A DNA stretch of 64,000 bases, taken from NCBI GenBank assembly GCA_933822405.4, contig CAKOGP040001668.1:1-64000 (forward strand), written 5' to 3'. This DNA comes from Cylindrotheca closterium (Eukaryota; Bacillariophyta; Bacillariophyceae; Bacillariales; Bacillariaceae). This document shows, one piece after another, positions 29,704-40,956 of the stretch (positions within the stretch are counted from its first letter, which is position 1; each line of letters starts with the position of its first letter). Made by a program: the position numbers and the translations under genes. The notes beneath the pieces are model-generated. The model saw only the letters and a list, made by a program, of their open reading frames with translations, was not told the DNA's origin and did not search any database.

Positions 29704-32700
29704 TTATTGCTTTTGCGGTATGCCTCTTTGGACGGAAGTGATCCGATCTCCCAAACTCAAGGCAATTCCTTGGGTCTTCGACCGGATACGGATGTAACCA
29801 GCAAGCTTGCCGTCATTATCCTCCTTCTTTTCAACAGAAACATTAACAAGGGCGTCTTCTCCAAACACACTACAAAGCAAAGGAGAAATAACGTTAGAGA
29901 TGTATCACGAATCTGATGCCATGGTAGTTTGGAAGGATAGAATGACCGTTCAAGATCCATTGAAGGAGATGTGGCACGCCTTGCCGGCGTGACAAATCTC
30001 GTGAAACAATATGCCCCAATTTTAACAGACAAAAAGGAGTAAAAGTCCAAGACATCCAACACGAAACTGGGGCTACGAAATACAGCAATAGAAAGCTTAC
30101 CTTCTTGCATACAAATTTGCAGCCAGGAATGTGGATGTGTCTCCTTCGCCAGGCGGAGCAGTGAGGCACTTCATCTTCGTGGATGTGACAATGTGCTCCA
30201 AGAAATCCTTCAATGAAGTAATACTGGTAGCGATAGCAACCTTGTTCTCCCATTCGAATTCTGCCCACATGCTTCGGAAAAGCTCTTCACTGCAAGTAGC
30301 AGGTCGAATGTAGTCCATGATATCCATGTGGATATCATTGAGGTGGATCAACTTCTGCTCTTGAGAAACCATATCCTTGTAGACGATACTCCCGAAGATG
30401 TGTCCAGTTTCCGTACTTGAAACCTTGATGGACGCCCGAATAGTCTTTTGGTCCATTGGGCCGATGGTATTTGATTGGGGACGTTCGACAATCTTCATAT
30501 CTCCCATTGTGGAGAGTTCGACAGTTAAATCAGCAAGGGTGTTGGCGGTTCGGTTGATGACAAGAATCTCCAATATGATATCGTAATCATGAACAGTGAC
30601 AATAGCTTCAGCGTAGACAGGATCTGCGAAACCACTCAACGGGTAGCAGTGAGAGTTATCCTTGTCCCAGATGCTGGTGTTCTTGTCGTAGCCAGTGGCC
30701 CGAGCAAGATCCGAACCGTCATCAAGATCAACATCTCCACCACTGACGGTCATGCTCTTCAATTGACGGAAGTGGATCAAATCGTCAGCTTGTGCGGCTG
30801 TCTTGGATGCGTCTTCCTTCTTGGTCTTCTTAGGAGCGGATTCGGCAACCTTGGACAAGTAGAGTCCCAGTTGCTTCTTACCGTCCTCGAGCAAGATGGG
30901 CTTCAATAGATCTCTTGTCTTGGGGTCCAACAAGATTCTGCAGCATAGAGAGCAGCGTTCCCGGCAGTCCGAATAACTAGAGCGTTGAGCAACATTGGGG
31001 GCGCGGTTCGTTTCCGCAAGCTTGGTGACAGCACACAGAATCAAAACAGTTTTTGCAGTGCGTGCCTTGTCAGCAGCAGGGAAAGTCAATACAAGTTTGG
31101 TCAAACTGGAGACCAAGGTTTCGGCGACAAAGATGTCCCCGTTGGCAACAATCATCTTGCGTAACTTGGGCATATTGTCATTAATCTCAACAGGCTTGGG
31201 CGACGAGTAGGAAGTTTGCGTTGCATATGTTCCATCCGAAAGGACCACATTTTTGGTAACAAGCTTTGGCTCCTCGCTTGCAGGCGTATCTTTAGGTTCC
31301 TCGGCAACAGCGAATGGCGTGGAACCGACTTCCTTGACAATATCATCAAAGGTCTCTTGGGCATTCTCAGGTGTAGTATATTCACCCAAGATCCACAAGA
31401 CAATGCACATGACTGGAGGGGAAGTAATGTCTCCAAGAGAGTCGACTAATTTTGGAAGAAGAGTTGCACGAAGTGGAGCGTGCTCTTGAATAATGGCACG
31501 GACAAACATGGCGACTTGAAAAGATGTTCTCTCGGTAGAGGACAATAATTCCATCAAAAGACCAACAACGGATTCGGCAACATGTGGGAACTTCTTGGCG
31601 CACTCGTGAATGGCATCGACCAATAGATGTCTTACTGCCATGCTCTTTTCATCATCGTCACCAAGAGCCTTTTGCAATTCTCTCTTCAAAGCAGTGATGA
31701 CGGATTCCACGTTTCGAGAGTTTACATTGTCCATTGCAATCTTGAGAACCTTTTCGCAAATGTCTGGGTTGGGACTGGAAAGTGCTCTCATGATATCCAT
31801 CAAAAGCTCTTGCACAATCTTTGCGTGTGTCGATTGAAGGGCCTCCAAACGATCCAAGACAATAAGTTGGACGTTGTTATCGGTTTGTCCATTCAAAAGG
31901 TTGGAGTATGTGACAGCGGCAGCTCGAACGGCAGTAGGTGAATTGGAAAGACTTATCAATGTCCAGGAAGCCTCGTAACTGACAGCAGCAGATTCCGATC
32001 CCAAAAGGTGGAACAGGACACGAACGAATCTAGACTTTTGGGTTGGGTCCTTTCGGCAAACACGACGAGTTAATTCCAAGACAAGGAGAGAAAACCCGTC
32101 CCCAAACTTGGAAATACCATCTCCCATGTGTTGTCCCAAAAACTCAAAGGCAAGTGGCTCGTTCTCGTGAAGAAGCATCAAGAAGGCATTGCGACGAGAA
32201 GCAGTATCTGTCTCTGAAGCAATGAATTCGGCAATGAGATCTGACCCATCAGGCAACAAGTGATCTCCATGAAGCTTGTGGGCGTGAAAGACAGTCAAAG
32301 CAGCATTTTTTCGCACATAGGCGTGTCTATGAGTCAGACAAGCCTTGATGGAAGGAATTAGAGGTCCCAAGATTTCCTCGTCCGTGATTTTGCACAAGAA
32401 TCGCAGCATACTTCCTCGGACAAACTCGTTGGGATGATTCAAATCGTTCATCAGCGCATTGCACACCAGAATCATTTCTGGAAGTAGCTTTCGGGAGACC
32501 TGTTGCCCCGCTGCTTTTTGCATAAGTTCGTCACTAGTCATGTCTTGGTATTTGGGAACAACTTCCCAATACAGCATACACAGTTTCTTCAATTGCTTGT
32601 CATCCGAGTTGATGCAAAATCGGATCACTTGCATCAAAATACGAGGCATCGCCTCTCCTCCAAGCATGGCCATGATGGCAGCTTTCAAGGCGTGTTTCTT

Positions 32701-32931
32701 GACCTACAATATGAACAAAATGCAGTGATTAAATTACCGTTTGGTGATGCCAAACATCTTCCAACCAAGAGTCATTGCTGAAGCTCCAACATCCTACGGA
32801 TATCTACGTACGTTATCATCGGAATTTTCCAAGTCCTTCGCAATCTCGGCTTCCGAAGGCAAGCCACCAGCGGTGACATCACCAGCTAGGGTGAATGTAC
32901 AGTAAGTTTCGTTGCTATTGGAGGGTGGCAT
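29704..32931 (-). CDS. COPB1: Coatomer subunit beta (beta-COP)
   Basis: Exons in transcription order are 32812-32931, 30101-32703 and 29704-29869. The GT..AG introns are 108 and 231 bp and the frame is continuous, giving 962 residues. The N-terminal two thirds are HEAT/adaptin repeats: [11 protein letters not shown], the F-V-R-G-S-x-L-R-F-L-C-K repeat and the [10 protein letters not shown] repeat. The C-terminal appendage includes [23 protein letters not shown] and G-I-A-L-S-L-G-D. Beta-COP belongs to the F-subcomplex of COPI, which coats Golgi-to-ER vesicles and binds Arf1. The length is normal (human 953). The last intron is the longest single intron in the window and contains a CACGCC/GGCGTG hairpin. 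Confidence 0.95.
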
Positions 32932-34533
32932 TGTCCCTTTGGGTACGGTACCTAATGCCAACAACCAAGTTGCGCTGCAAGAAAGGTCACTTGAATCAAT
33001 CGGCGGTTGTTGTCGTAGAGGCTGGTAGGAACGCTACATAAATGGGGCAAGTCATCATTGGTCCATCCGGCGACCGACTCACTCGTAGAAGTCAAAAATG
33101 ATCTCACAAAGATCGATTGGTTTGGTTTCACATTTATCAATATCTCTTATTGCTGCGGTGCCAATGGAACCATGATAGAGATCCCCGCACACCATGAATA
33201 CCTTTCCCCAAAAAGGGGATAGACTGGGAACAGATGAAACAAGGAGTCTATGACTTCCTGCTGTGCAAGGATTTCCGCACCTTTCATCATCTCTTGATTT
33301 CGTCACCTACGGTGACCATCGATTGGCTTTCTTGATAGAATACAATACAAAACATCTTTGACGCTCTAAACCCGACGCTATTTGCTTGTTGAAGAGCGTG
33401 ATTGATCTGGATTTTAGAATGGACATTCGCTATGTGAAGTGGATCGAATTGCTGCAAATAATTGAAGGCAATCATCCTGCTTGGTCCATTCGTTCATTCC
33501 GCTGAAAAGAAAAACAGGACATTAAACTTGAAGCAGAAGCAGCAGCAGTCGTCTATTTTATGGGATTCGAGACGCCCACATTTTGTTTCACCTTTCGCCG
33601 ATGTCGTTTTGGCTGATCCGGGGAACCTTTGGATTTTTGAATGCTTGGACGAATGGGAACCCAAGGGCTCTGAGACTAAGGTTTGCAATGCGGTGCACAC
33701 TTTATTGATTGATTGCGAGGGATTTCAGTTCTCATCCACTCCCCAATGGTTTGACTGGACTGCGCAAGGGGGTTGAATCAATTATCAGATTCAGGTCGAC
33801 TACACGCTGGATCACAAACAGCGGAATGAGGTGAACGGCTGTTTCTGCTGGCCAACAGAAGGTGGGTGTGAGTCTCTCATGAGGAGCGCAATCATTGGGG
33901 ATGCGATGGGTATCGTTGTGTCGGCTACTCGCTTCATTTCTTCGTGAGGTGAATGCTCTGTGCGGAAAATACCTTTTGGAACGGCAAGAATGATCAGCGT
34001 CGAATATTGCCACTCTATAATTGACAAGATCTTTGCTGACACATCTTGACGTCAGTTTTTAAGTTGTTCAGCATCGGAAAGAAGCTGAGCTCCAAGCTTC
34101 TCCGAACTTTCACACTGGATGGCTGGGGACTTCTCTGGACAATGAAGCAATAGTCATCTCCTTTAGTTCAAACCAGGCAGGAAGTATACAGCAAGGTATC
34201 ACCGCTTCAGAGTATTTTACCTTGAAAAAACGACAAGAGGCGAGGGGGGTTGTTGGCAGGAGGAAGTTGTCTGCTAATACAAATCGGTGGATTGATGTGT
34301 TGACATCAATTTTGTGACGTTGACAACCTCGGGCGAACATCGCGACCATCAAAAGCCAATCAGATGGGTTTCTGTTTTGGACGTGGCAATTTCCTTGGCA
34401 CGATTTTTTGGTCCGCACTGACATCGTGTACCCCATTCTGATTCGCGAGCAAAAACCATGCATTTCTCTTGAACAAAACCATCCATCACAAAATACGTAA
34501 TCAAAAAATACGCATCAGATCAACGTAAAGGAG
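32932..34533. other. Gene-poor region of 1.6 kb
   Basis: No gene that I can support. The longest frame (plus 33462-33776, 104 residues) lacks an ATG and has no motif, although its second half reads like coding sequence and could be a remnant exon. A perfect TGACGTCA is at 34047-34054 and TGACGT is at 34315-34320. The first ~200 bp upstream of 32931 presumably hold the beta-COP promoter, including GGTACGGTACC at ~32942-32952. Confidence 0.5.
34047..34054. promoter_or_regulatory. Perfect CRE-type palindrome TGACGTCA
   Basis: An 8-bp palindrome identical to the consensus bZIP/CRE site. In diatoms such sites mediate CO2/cAMP and light (aureochrome) responses. Here it sits ~490 bp before the small ORF at 34534 and ~1.1 kb from beta-COP, so any target is uncertain. 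Confidence 0.3.
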
Positions 34534-34809
34534 ATGGATGTTGACGATCTCGATTTCACTGCTCTTTCAATCAGCACAACTATACTCAAGCAGTCAGATT
34601 GCTTGAGCGAGGGATGGGGAAGTGAAGAAACGCGAAAAGCGTATGTTTGCCTCAAAACGTTGGAGAATGATGCTCCACAGAAGAAAGTTGCGCCCATCAG
34701 CGCATATGAAATCCTTCCCAGATCCGCTGCGCCTCATATTTATCATTCACAAAACTCTTGGTGCGTGGATGAAGCTGATGGGATGGATTGCGATGAAAAT
34801 TTTTGGTAA
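34534..34809 (+). CDS. Possible small acidic protein, unrecognised
   Basis: A 91-residue frame with a real ATG preceded by a purine-rich leader (GTAAAGGAG). It is acidic (starts M-D-V-D-D-L-D-F and ends D-C-D-E-N-F-W), has four cysteines, and shows no signal peptide, membrane segment or known domain. It could be a genuine short gene, a first exon of a longer one, or a remnant. No plausible second exon is evident before 35615. Confidence 0.3.
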   Translation: MDVDDLDFTALSISTTILKQSDCLSEGWGSEETRKAYVCLKTLENDAPQKKVAPISAYEILPRSAAPHIYHSQNSWCVDEADGMDCDENFW

Positions 34810-35615
34810 AATGGTTGCAAGAATGGGTCCTGCAAACGAAGCACCTGCTACAAGCAACATATTCCTCGATGAATCATGTTGATGATTTCGATGTAGACTG
34901 TTTGCCAACATGCTATAAAATTTAAAACCGGCTTGTATGAAATTGTACCGTATCAATTGACTATCATTATCATGGAATCAGAAAACAAACGCTGTTTATT
35001 GTTTTTCAAGTCTCTCTTTTGACTCTTTTGCAAACGAATCTTGAACAAATGCCACTCGATGCAAAACTGTTCCCAAAGGGAATTTGTCTGTTGATTTCCC
35101 CTGATACTTCCTTTTTTCAACTTCACTTCTAATAGTACCATCGTTTTCTCCGCACAGACACATAGCGAGTTCTTGACTATCACTTTTTCAAGCTACACTG
35201 CTGTTCTTGACTGCGTCTGTGTTCTTGTCTAGTTGAAATCAAACGGACCTCGTCACCCACTGTTGTCACGACAATCCCTAGATCATCATACTGGTGTCAA
35301 GGAAGAAAAGAGATAAGAATAGATACGGCTACGATATTCAATATCGTGGGCGGACTCCCCAAATGCCCGAAGCATCCATCGATTTCGAGTTGGTGGCACT
35401 TTGAAGTTCGGAGTTGGGTGACTGAGTCAGAGAGTTCGGATCAGTCGAACAGACACCATTTCGAACACACGTCACTTCGATCCGACCTTTGACTCACAGA
35501 ACCACATCACCCAAAGACTGAGTTTGTCGAAGTACGAGTAGGCCCAGTATCTTCTAGTGTTGGCATATCTTCCAGCAACCGCACTTCGCAAAGCATATTC
35601 ATAGAACTGGATAAA
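34810..35615. other. Intergenic, promoter of the SAP-PPR gene
   Basis: No gene recognised. TGAGTCA at 35423-35429 and TGACTCA at 35490-35496 are bZIP-type sites within 200 bp of the start codon at 35616. An AT-rich ATATTCAATAT is at ~35334-35344. Confidence 0.45.
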
Positions 35616-37965
35616 ATGAAGTTCCAAGCGTTGGCTGTTTCACTTGTTTCGCTCTCTTTTGCATTCGATTCTTGTGTTGCGTTCTCGACGCAGCAGAATG
35701 TCCGAAATTTGCATTCTGTGACCCTCAGATCGGCAGCAGAAGCAGAGGCCCCAGGCATCGAGAGCATCGAGAGCTTGACAAATGATATCATTTCAAAGCT
35801 TCAGTTCCGGGAAGCACAATTGAAGTTGGAGATCCTCAAACTAGACACCAGTGGAACTCTTTCAGCGATGAAGGATAGACTGAGAAGTGCAACAGTTCAT
35901 AAAGACGTTGAACATACTACAGCGGACGAGGATGCTCATGCTGTCGATAGTGAGAAATTGAAAGAGGTATGTTCTAGTTGAATGGCTGACTCTGTCGCTC
36001 TCATTTTACTGGGAAATGCCCTAACTTTTCATTGTTACGTATGTTTATAGGCTTTCGAAAAGACTGGAATTTCTTTCGAAGACACGTCTGATCCGGACTT
36101 TGATTTTAAGGATCTCATTAGGGAGACTGAAATGTATGTAAACGATGGACATTGGAAATCAGCAACCAGAAGAATGAAAAAGCTATCAAAAAGATATGGA
36201 AAAAAATCCAGTGATCCTCGTGAAATTCCAGAAAGTCTATACGTCTCAGTTCTTCAAGAATGTTCCAACGACCGACTCCATGGAGCTCGCGCAGCAGAAC
36301 CAGCTAGAAAACTTATGGAGGAAATGGTTGCATTGGGATATGAAATTCCAGCCGACACAGCAAATTACTGTGTCCGAAACTGCTTGAGTGACGGAGAAAA
36401 TGGTTCGCATCAAGGTTTCGGAGGAATTGACACAGCACTAGCTATGATTACAGCCATTGAACATGCTGAAAACCCAGTGGAGATTAACCTTGAGACATAC
36501 AGTAGACTGATTTTAGCATTGGCGGCTGAAGGATCCATTGAATACTCCCTCAAGATTTTGCGAGAGCTTGTTGCCGAAAAATCACAGACTCCATCATTGG
36601 ACCTCTTTGCCGACGTTGCGTCGTACTGCCTCGGTGGAAAGGAAAATCCTGGAAACCCAGAGGTGGTTATGACCGTATTGGCATATGCCAAGGCAGCCGG
36701 ATATGAGCTGGATCGCATCGCATCAACAGGAGATGGTAGGAGGTTGTTGGCTTCTGGTGTTATCGCAGCGGAAAAGTTGGACAACATTGGACTTGGTCTG
36801 AGATTTTTGACAGCAGCGAGCAATGCAGAAGGATGTGCTCCAGATAAGGGAGATGTTCTGGTTGCAAATTCTTCGCCAGCTGCCCAGCGTGCTTCTACAA
36901 TTATTCACCGAAAAGCGCTGGCAAAGGCGACCCAAGACGACTCTTGGAAGCTATCTGTTAGGCTGTTGGAAATCATGATTTCGCGTGGCCTGCGACCTTC
37001 TCCAGCTACCTGGAGGAACGTTGTAACTTGCTGTGCCAAGCTCGAAAAGAGTAGAAAGGCAACATCCCTTCTGTTGGATTGGGTAAGTGTCGTTGTGTGC
37101 GCCGGTTGCATCCCTTTTTACAACGAAGCTGACGATGCATGTTTTCCTTTCAAATTTATAGGTTGAGATGTCGAAGGATAGGCGGGCAGAGAAGCCCTCA
37201 CTTCGTGTTTTCAACACTGTTGTGAATGCTTGCGAAGTTTGTGGAGAAGAAGAACTTACAATTCAAGTTCTTGATTCGATGAAGGAAACCCATAACACAG
37301 AAGGAAACTTGATCACTTTCAACATTGCTCTAAAGCGATTGGCAAAATCTGGGAATACAATGGCTTGCGAGGGTATCATCGTTGGTATGTTGCAAAGCGG
37401 TATTGAACCATCCGTTGTTTCGTACACAACCACAATTGCAGCATGTGTACATGACCCAAAGAAGCCAAGTGTCGCTGTGGAGTGGATCAATAGAATGAAA
37501 TCCCGTATGGTGCTGCCAAATGTCATCACTTACAACACCGCCTTTGCCGCGTGTTTGGATGGCACCCTAGAGGGCTCACGTCTCGCAAGTCAGCTTGCAA
37601 TCGATATGATGGCCAGTATTCAAGCACAATTGGATGCTGGAATTTTGGATGCCGATCAATATACTGACGTAACCCCCAACGTCTACACAAAATCATTGGC
37701 AAAAGAAGCCATGAAACAACTCAAGACCAACTGGGAAGCTGATCTAATCGACAAAAAGGTCGCAAAGGAAACTCTTCGTGTTCCCCTTCTTCAGTTGGTC
37801 GAATTTGCCAACTCTGACCTCTCCCAAATGGCGGAAAAGCAAAAAGAATTCATTTCCATGGCCACAGAAAAGCCAACTGAGGAATTAGCAGAAGTCACGG
37901 ATGCTACTGACGAAGAGCTTGAGTATGCTACTGCCATTGGTACACACCGCGCTGCTGCGGTTTAG
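35616..37965 (+). CDS. SAP-domain pentatricopeptide-repeat protein with plastid-type leader
   Basis: Three exons, 35616-35966, 36051-37082 and 37162-37965, all phase 0, with introns of 84 and 79 bp. The product is 728 residues. The signal peptide ends S-C-V-A-F-S, matching the plastid A-x-A-F cleavage pattern. Residues ~60-92 fit a SAP motif (L-K-L-E-I-L-K-L, S-G-T-L, M-K-D-R-L), a nucleic-acid-binding helix-turn-helix. The remainder is made of ~35-residue PPR helix pairs, clearest at S-L-R-V-F-N-T-V-V-N-A-C, L-I-T-F-N-I-A-L-K-R-L-A-K-S-G, G-I-E-P-S-V-V-S-Y-T-T-T-I-A and V-L-P-N-V-I-T-Y-N-T-A-F-A. PPR proteins bind organellar RNA, and SAP suggests an additional DNA or nucleoid contact. A role in plastid transcript processing or the transcription complex is inferred. 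Confidence 0.87.
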
Positions 37966-38324
37966 TTTTAGTAACCATTAATCCTATGTAATTTTATCTC
38001 GCAACTTTTTGCAGTGTCTTCCATTTTATTCCAGCTTGTAGCTCTTGTAGCTGCCGGTAGGAAAAACTAGAGCTCCCAACCAATTCGAATAGACAAAAGC
38101 AGGCTCTACTAGAGTAGTAAAAGGTGGACAAAGTTCTAGTTAGACTCATCAGACTCATGCATGCAACGTCATCATCAAGACTTACTCTGATTCGTTTTTC
38201 ATGCCACGGCAATGAACATGACACAGTCAATATATTGATCGAGTCATCGATTGTCGAAAGAGCATTTAAGAACTATACATAGATAGAGCTATTGTTGCAT
38301 ACTGTTCTATTGATTCGTGATACA
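37966..38324. other. Intergenic between two plastid-type genes
   Basis: Holds the 3' region of the SAP-PPR gene and the promoter of the next gene. There is an AGACTCATCAGACTCAT direct repeat (~38144-38159) and a perfect GCATGCATGC-like run at ~38157-38165. No gene is seen. Confidence 0.45.
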
Positions 38325-39407
38325 ATGAGGACTGCTTCGAATATCTTGCTCGCCCTGGTAGCTTTGGCTTCCTTTCAAGAGCATTGTCTTGCTTTTTCAC
38401 CCAAGATCAAAGCTGGAAGGTCAATTGCATCATCGAGACAAAGCCTTCTGCGTGCCGTTGGAGAAAAGGAAAAGACACGATCGAATATTCCTCCACCAAA
38501 TACCAGTGAAGACGAATATCTTGATCAAGCAACGAAGGGAGGATACACTGTAAAGCAACGTCTTCGAGAAGAGATTGAATCGCCGTTTCGCAAGGTTCGG
38601 TTGTTGTTCTTTGCTTCATCCACTGGGTCTGCGTTAACAGCCTTGTATTTTTCGGGGCTGAATACGATCAAGGCCCTAGTTGGTGGTTATTCAGATGCAA
38701 TTCCCTTGGACGAAGCATTGACATCTGATGCCATCAATATCGGTGCCGCTGTCATTTGTGGTCTCCTTGCCTTCCGTGAATACAAGGTCGGAGTAGCCAA
38801 CTTGGAACGCATTTCTCGTGGAGGAAAGCTTGCATCCTTGGCGGTGGAACCAGCCACTGTCCAAACAACTGTAGGACCGAATCTTCGACGATTGGCGGAC
38901 TACCGACGCGACTACCGTGTTTTGATTGCTGGAGGAGGTGAAGAATACATCTCCAAGTTGGCACGATCCTTGAACTCTGACCAATTGAAAGATACCAACG
39001 TGTTTCCAGAGAGACTCGAAGAGAGTGATGTCATTGTCGTTCCAGTGTTACTTTCTGAATCCGGGGGCGACTATGTTATTGGTGACACAAAGGAATTCTG
39101 GAAGAGTGTGGAAGCAGGTTCGGAGGAGGACCGAAACTTTGATATGTCCCGATCAGATTCTGTTGTTGCCTTTCCAAGAGGCCCTGGGGCATGGCTGGAC
39201 TATTTAAAGGAAGATATCAAAACGGCATCAGGCCAAGGCTTTGATGTTCTAGAAAAGGGAATTACCCTAACTGTGAAGAAGAATGGTAGAATTCTTCGCC
39301 GTGCCACTGGTCTTCCTGATTGGGCCAATCTAGTCGGGGCGATGGAAGTCATGGATGGATCAAGGTTTGGCATGCCTGGTGACTCTGAAAAATATGGAGG
39401 TCCATAA
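38325..39407 (+). CDS. LPA1/Rep27-like (DUF3493) photosystem II biogenesis protein, plastid-type leader
   Basis: 360 residues in one exon from the ATG at 38325, which begins a signal peptide ending C-L-A-F-S-P, a good plastid-precursor cleavage motif. Residues ~75-170 match the DUF3493 pattern: L-R-E-E-I-E-S-P-F-R-K-V-R-L-x-F-F, a first transmembrane helix with S-S-T-G-S-A, a second helix (I-N-I-G-A-A-V-I-C-G-L) and R-E-Y-K-V-G-x-A-N-L. DUF3493 proteins include LPA1/Rep27, which assist D1 synthesis and PSII assembly or repair in thylakoids. The ~190-residue C-terminal part (G-P-x-L-R-R-L-A-D-Y-R-R-D-Y-R-V-L) is conserved-looking but lacks TPRs found N-terminally in plant LPA1. It lies beside the SAP-PPR gene. 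Confidence 0.8.
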   Translation: MRTASNILLALVALASFQEHCLAFSPKIKAGRSIASSRQSLLRAVGEKEKTRSNIPPPNTSEDEYLDQATKGGYTVKQRLREEIESPFRKVRLLFFASSTGSALTALYFSGLNTIKALVGGYSDAIPLDEALTSDAINIGAAVICGLLAFREYKVGVANLERISRGGKLASLAVEPATVQTTVGPNLRRLADYRRDYRVLIAGGGEEYISKLARSLNSDQLKDTNVFPERLEESDVIVVPVLLSESGGDYVIGDTKEFWKSVEAGSEEDRNFDMSRSDSVVAFPRGPGAWLDYLKEDIKTASGQGFDVLEKGITLTVKKNGRILRRATGLPDWANLVGAMEVMDGSRFGMPGDSEKYGGP

Positions 39408-39801
39408 ATATGCTAAAATTATTCTAGCATAAAAGATAGTGCATAGTCCTAGTCATAGGTCCAACCAATAGCTATCCGATTACATTCTATCGTTTCATCT
39501 AAGGGCTGTGGAGATAGAGCACTGGTCATCATTAAGAATGTGTGTACTTGTACCTGCAGTAGAACGTGGTGAAGTTCGTTTCATTCATCTTAGTTTACCT
39601 TTCTTCTTTTAGTTTTCAAATGGGAGAACATCCCCCAAATATGCCCAAAATTTGGGAAGCCTGCCTGCAGCAGAAAGGAAAATTCCGTCACAGCAAAACT
39701 TATTCGCAGTTTTGAAGTTGGATACGCTATACTTGATCTAAAGGACAAAGAGCTTCCGCAGACTGGTCCACCCATCGTTACATCTTCTTGTTATAGGCAG
39801 A
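39408..39801. other. Intergenic or 5' leader of the kinase gene
   Basis: No gene recognised. A pyrimidine-rich tract followed by TATAG at ~39783-39796 directly before the kinase ATG looks like a 3' splice site, so a 5' UTR intron is possible. Confidence 0.35.
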
Positions 39802-40956
39802 ATGTTAGACCTGGACGTTTGTCAAAAAGCAAGCCGCTATGCGACACGCGTTTGCCAAGAGATGACAAAACGGTCATCGTTGATCCGAGACTTGGAAGTG
39901 GATTGCGTCCCAGCCTTTGAACGGGATGAAATCATTCCGTTCTTGGGCGACAAGCTCGGAAAGGGTGGTTTCAATACCGTATATGAATTGGAAAAGATTA
40001 ATCTTGATGAACAGTCTCCTTGTAATGAAGCACAACGTCAACAAAGAGGACTAGTAGTTCGCAACGTGAGCAAGAAACTGGCAGTCAAGTTCTTGAACGA
40101 ATCTGCCATGGGAAACTCGAACGAATTTTGCAATGGGGCTGCTGATTTGCTATTGGAGGCCAAGTATTTGAGTGCTTTGAGTAATCATCCGCACCCTTCA
40201 ATTATCAACTTGCACGGAGTTGCCGCGGCAGGAGCAGCTGGATTCGCCACTGGTCAAATGGGAGGGTACTTTCTAATTGTGGATCGATTGTACGATACTT
40301 TGGACAAGCGAATTGAGCTTTGGAAGGAACTTAGAAGACGAAAGCTGCGGCATTCATCTGAATCCAATGTTAAGCTTTTGCAGGCTATGTTCCTGCAGAG
40401 AATTACTGTTGCTTGTGATATCTGTTCGGCCATTCGCCATTTGCACCGACTCAAAATTGTCTTTCGCGATCTAAAGCCTGACAATGTTGGCTTCGATTTT
40501 GATGGCCGCGTCAAGCTTTTTGACTTTGGACTTGCCAAAGAGTTGGACCCTTTGCAAAAGACCCCAGAAGGCGACTATGAGATGAGTGGAGGAACTGGTT
40601 CTCGTCGTTTCATGGCACCTGAGGTCTCACTTGGCGAGCCATATCACTTGTCAGCTGATATTTATTCTTTTGCCATTTTGTTTTGGGAATTGTGTGCCTT
40701 GGAGAAGGCCTTTGGAAGAATGAGTCAAGAAGAACACAAAGAACGAGCAATTTACAACGACGACAGACCACCAATCAAGAAGGAGTGGAAGCCAGAAATT
40801 TCAGCTCTGCTGCAAAAGTGCTGGAAAAGGAATCCGAGGGAACGTATTGATGCTGCAGATTTGTACCAAAAACTTCGTCATGAAGTCAACCTTTATTACG
40901 AAGAAGGTTTTGAAGAAGTTGAGGAATTGGGGCAAGAGCGAAAACTGTGCATATAA
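39802..40956 (+). CDS. Protein kinase, Ser/Thr-type with F-R-D catalytic loop
   Basis: 384 residues. The kinase domain spans ~45-365: glycine loop L-G-K-G-G-F-N-T-V-Y (~51-60), ATP Lys in L-A-V-K-F, helix-C Glu in L-L-L-E-A-K-Y-L, catalytic loop V-F-R-D-L-K-P-D-N (the H of H-R-D is Phe), K-L-F-D-F-G-L-A-K, G-S-R-R-F-M-A-P-E-V, and D-I-Y-S-F-A-I-L-F-W-E-L. All residues needed for phosphotransfer (K, E, D, N, D) are present, so it should be active. The small N-lobe insertion (~70-85 and ~120-135) is diatom-like. The A-D-I-Y-S-F segment resembles TKL/Raf-type kinases. No regulatory domain is attached. Its start may follow a 5' UTR intron. Confidence 0.87.
   Translation: MLDLDVCQKASRYATRVCQEMTKRSSLIRDLEVDCVPAFERDEIIPFLGDKLGKGGFNTVYELEKINLDEQSPCNEAQRQQRGLVVRNVSKKLAVKFLNESAMGNSNEFCNGAADLLLEAKYLSALSNHPHPSIINLHGVAAAGAAGFATGQMGGYFLIVDRLYDTLDKRIELWKELRRRKLRHSSESNVKLLQAMFLQRITVACDICSAIRHLHRLKIVFRDLKPDNVGFDFDGRVKLFDFGLAKELDPLQKTPEGDYEMSGGTGSRRFMAPEVSLGEPYHLSADIYSFAILFWELCALEKAFGRMSQEEHKERAIYNDDRPPIKKEWKPEISALLQKCWKRNPRERIDAADLYQKLRHEVNLYYEEGFEEVEELGQERKLCI

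Noticed and set aside
33462..33776. 104-residue plus-strand frame in the gene-poor region
   Set aside because: It begins with TTG and has no internal Met. I could not find an upstream exon that would supply a start, so it is not listed as a gene.
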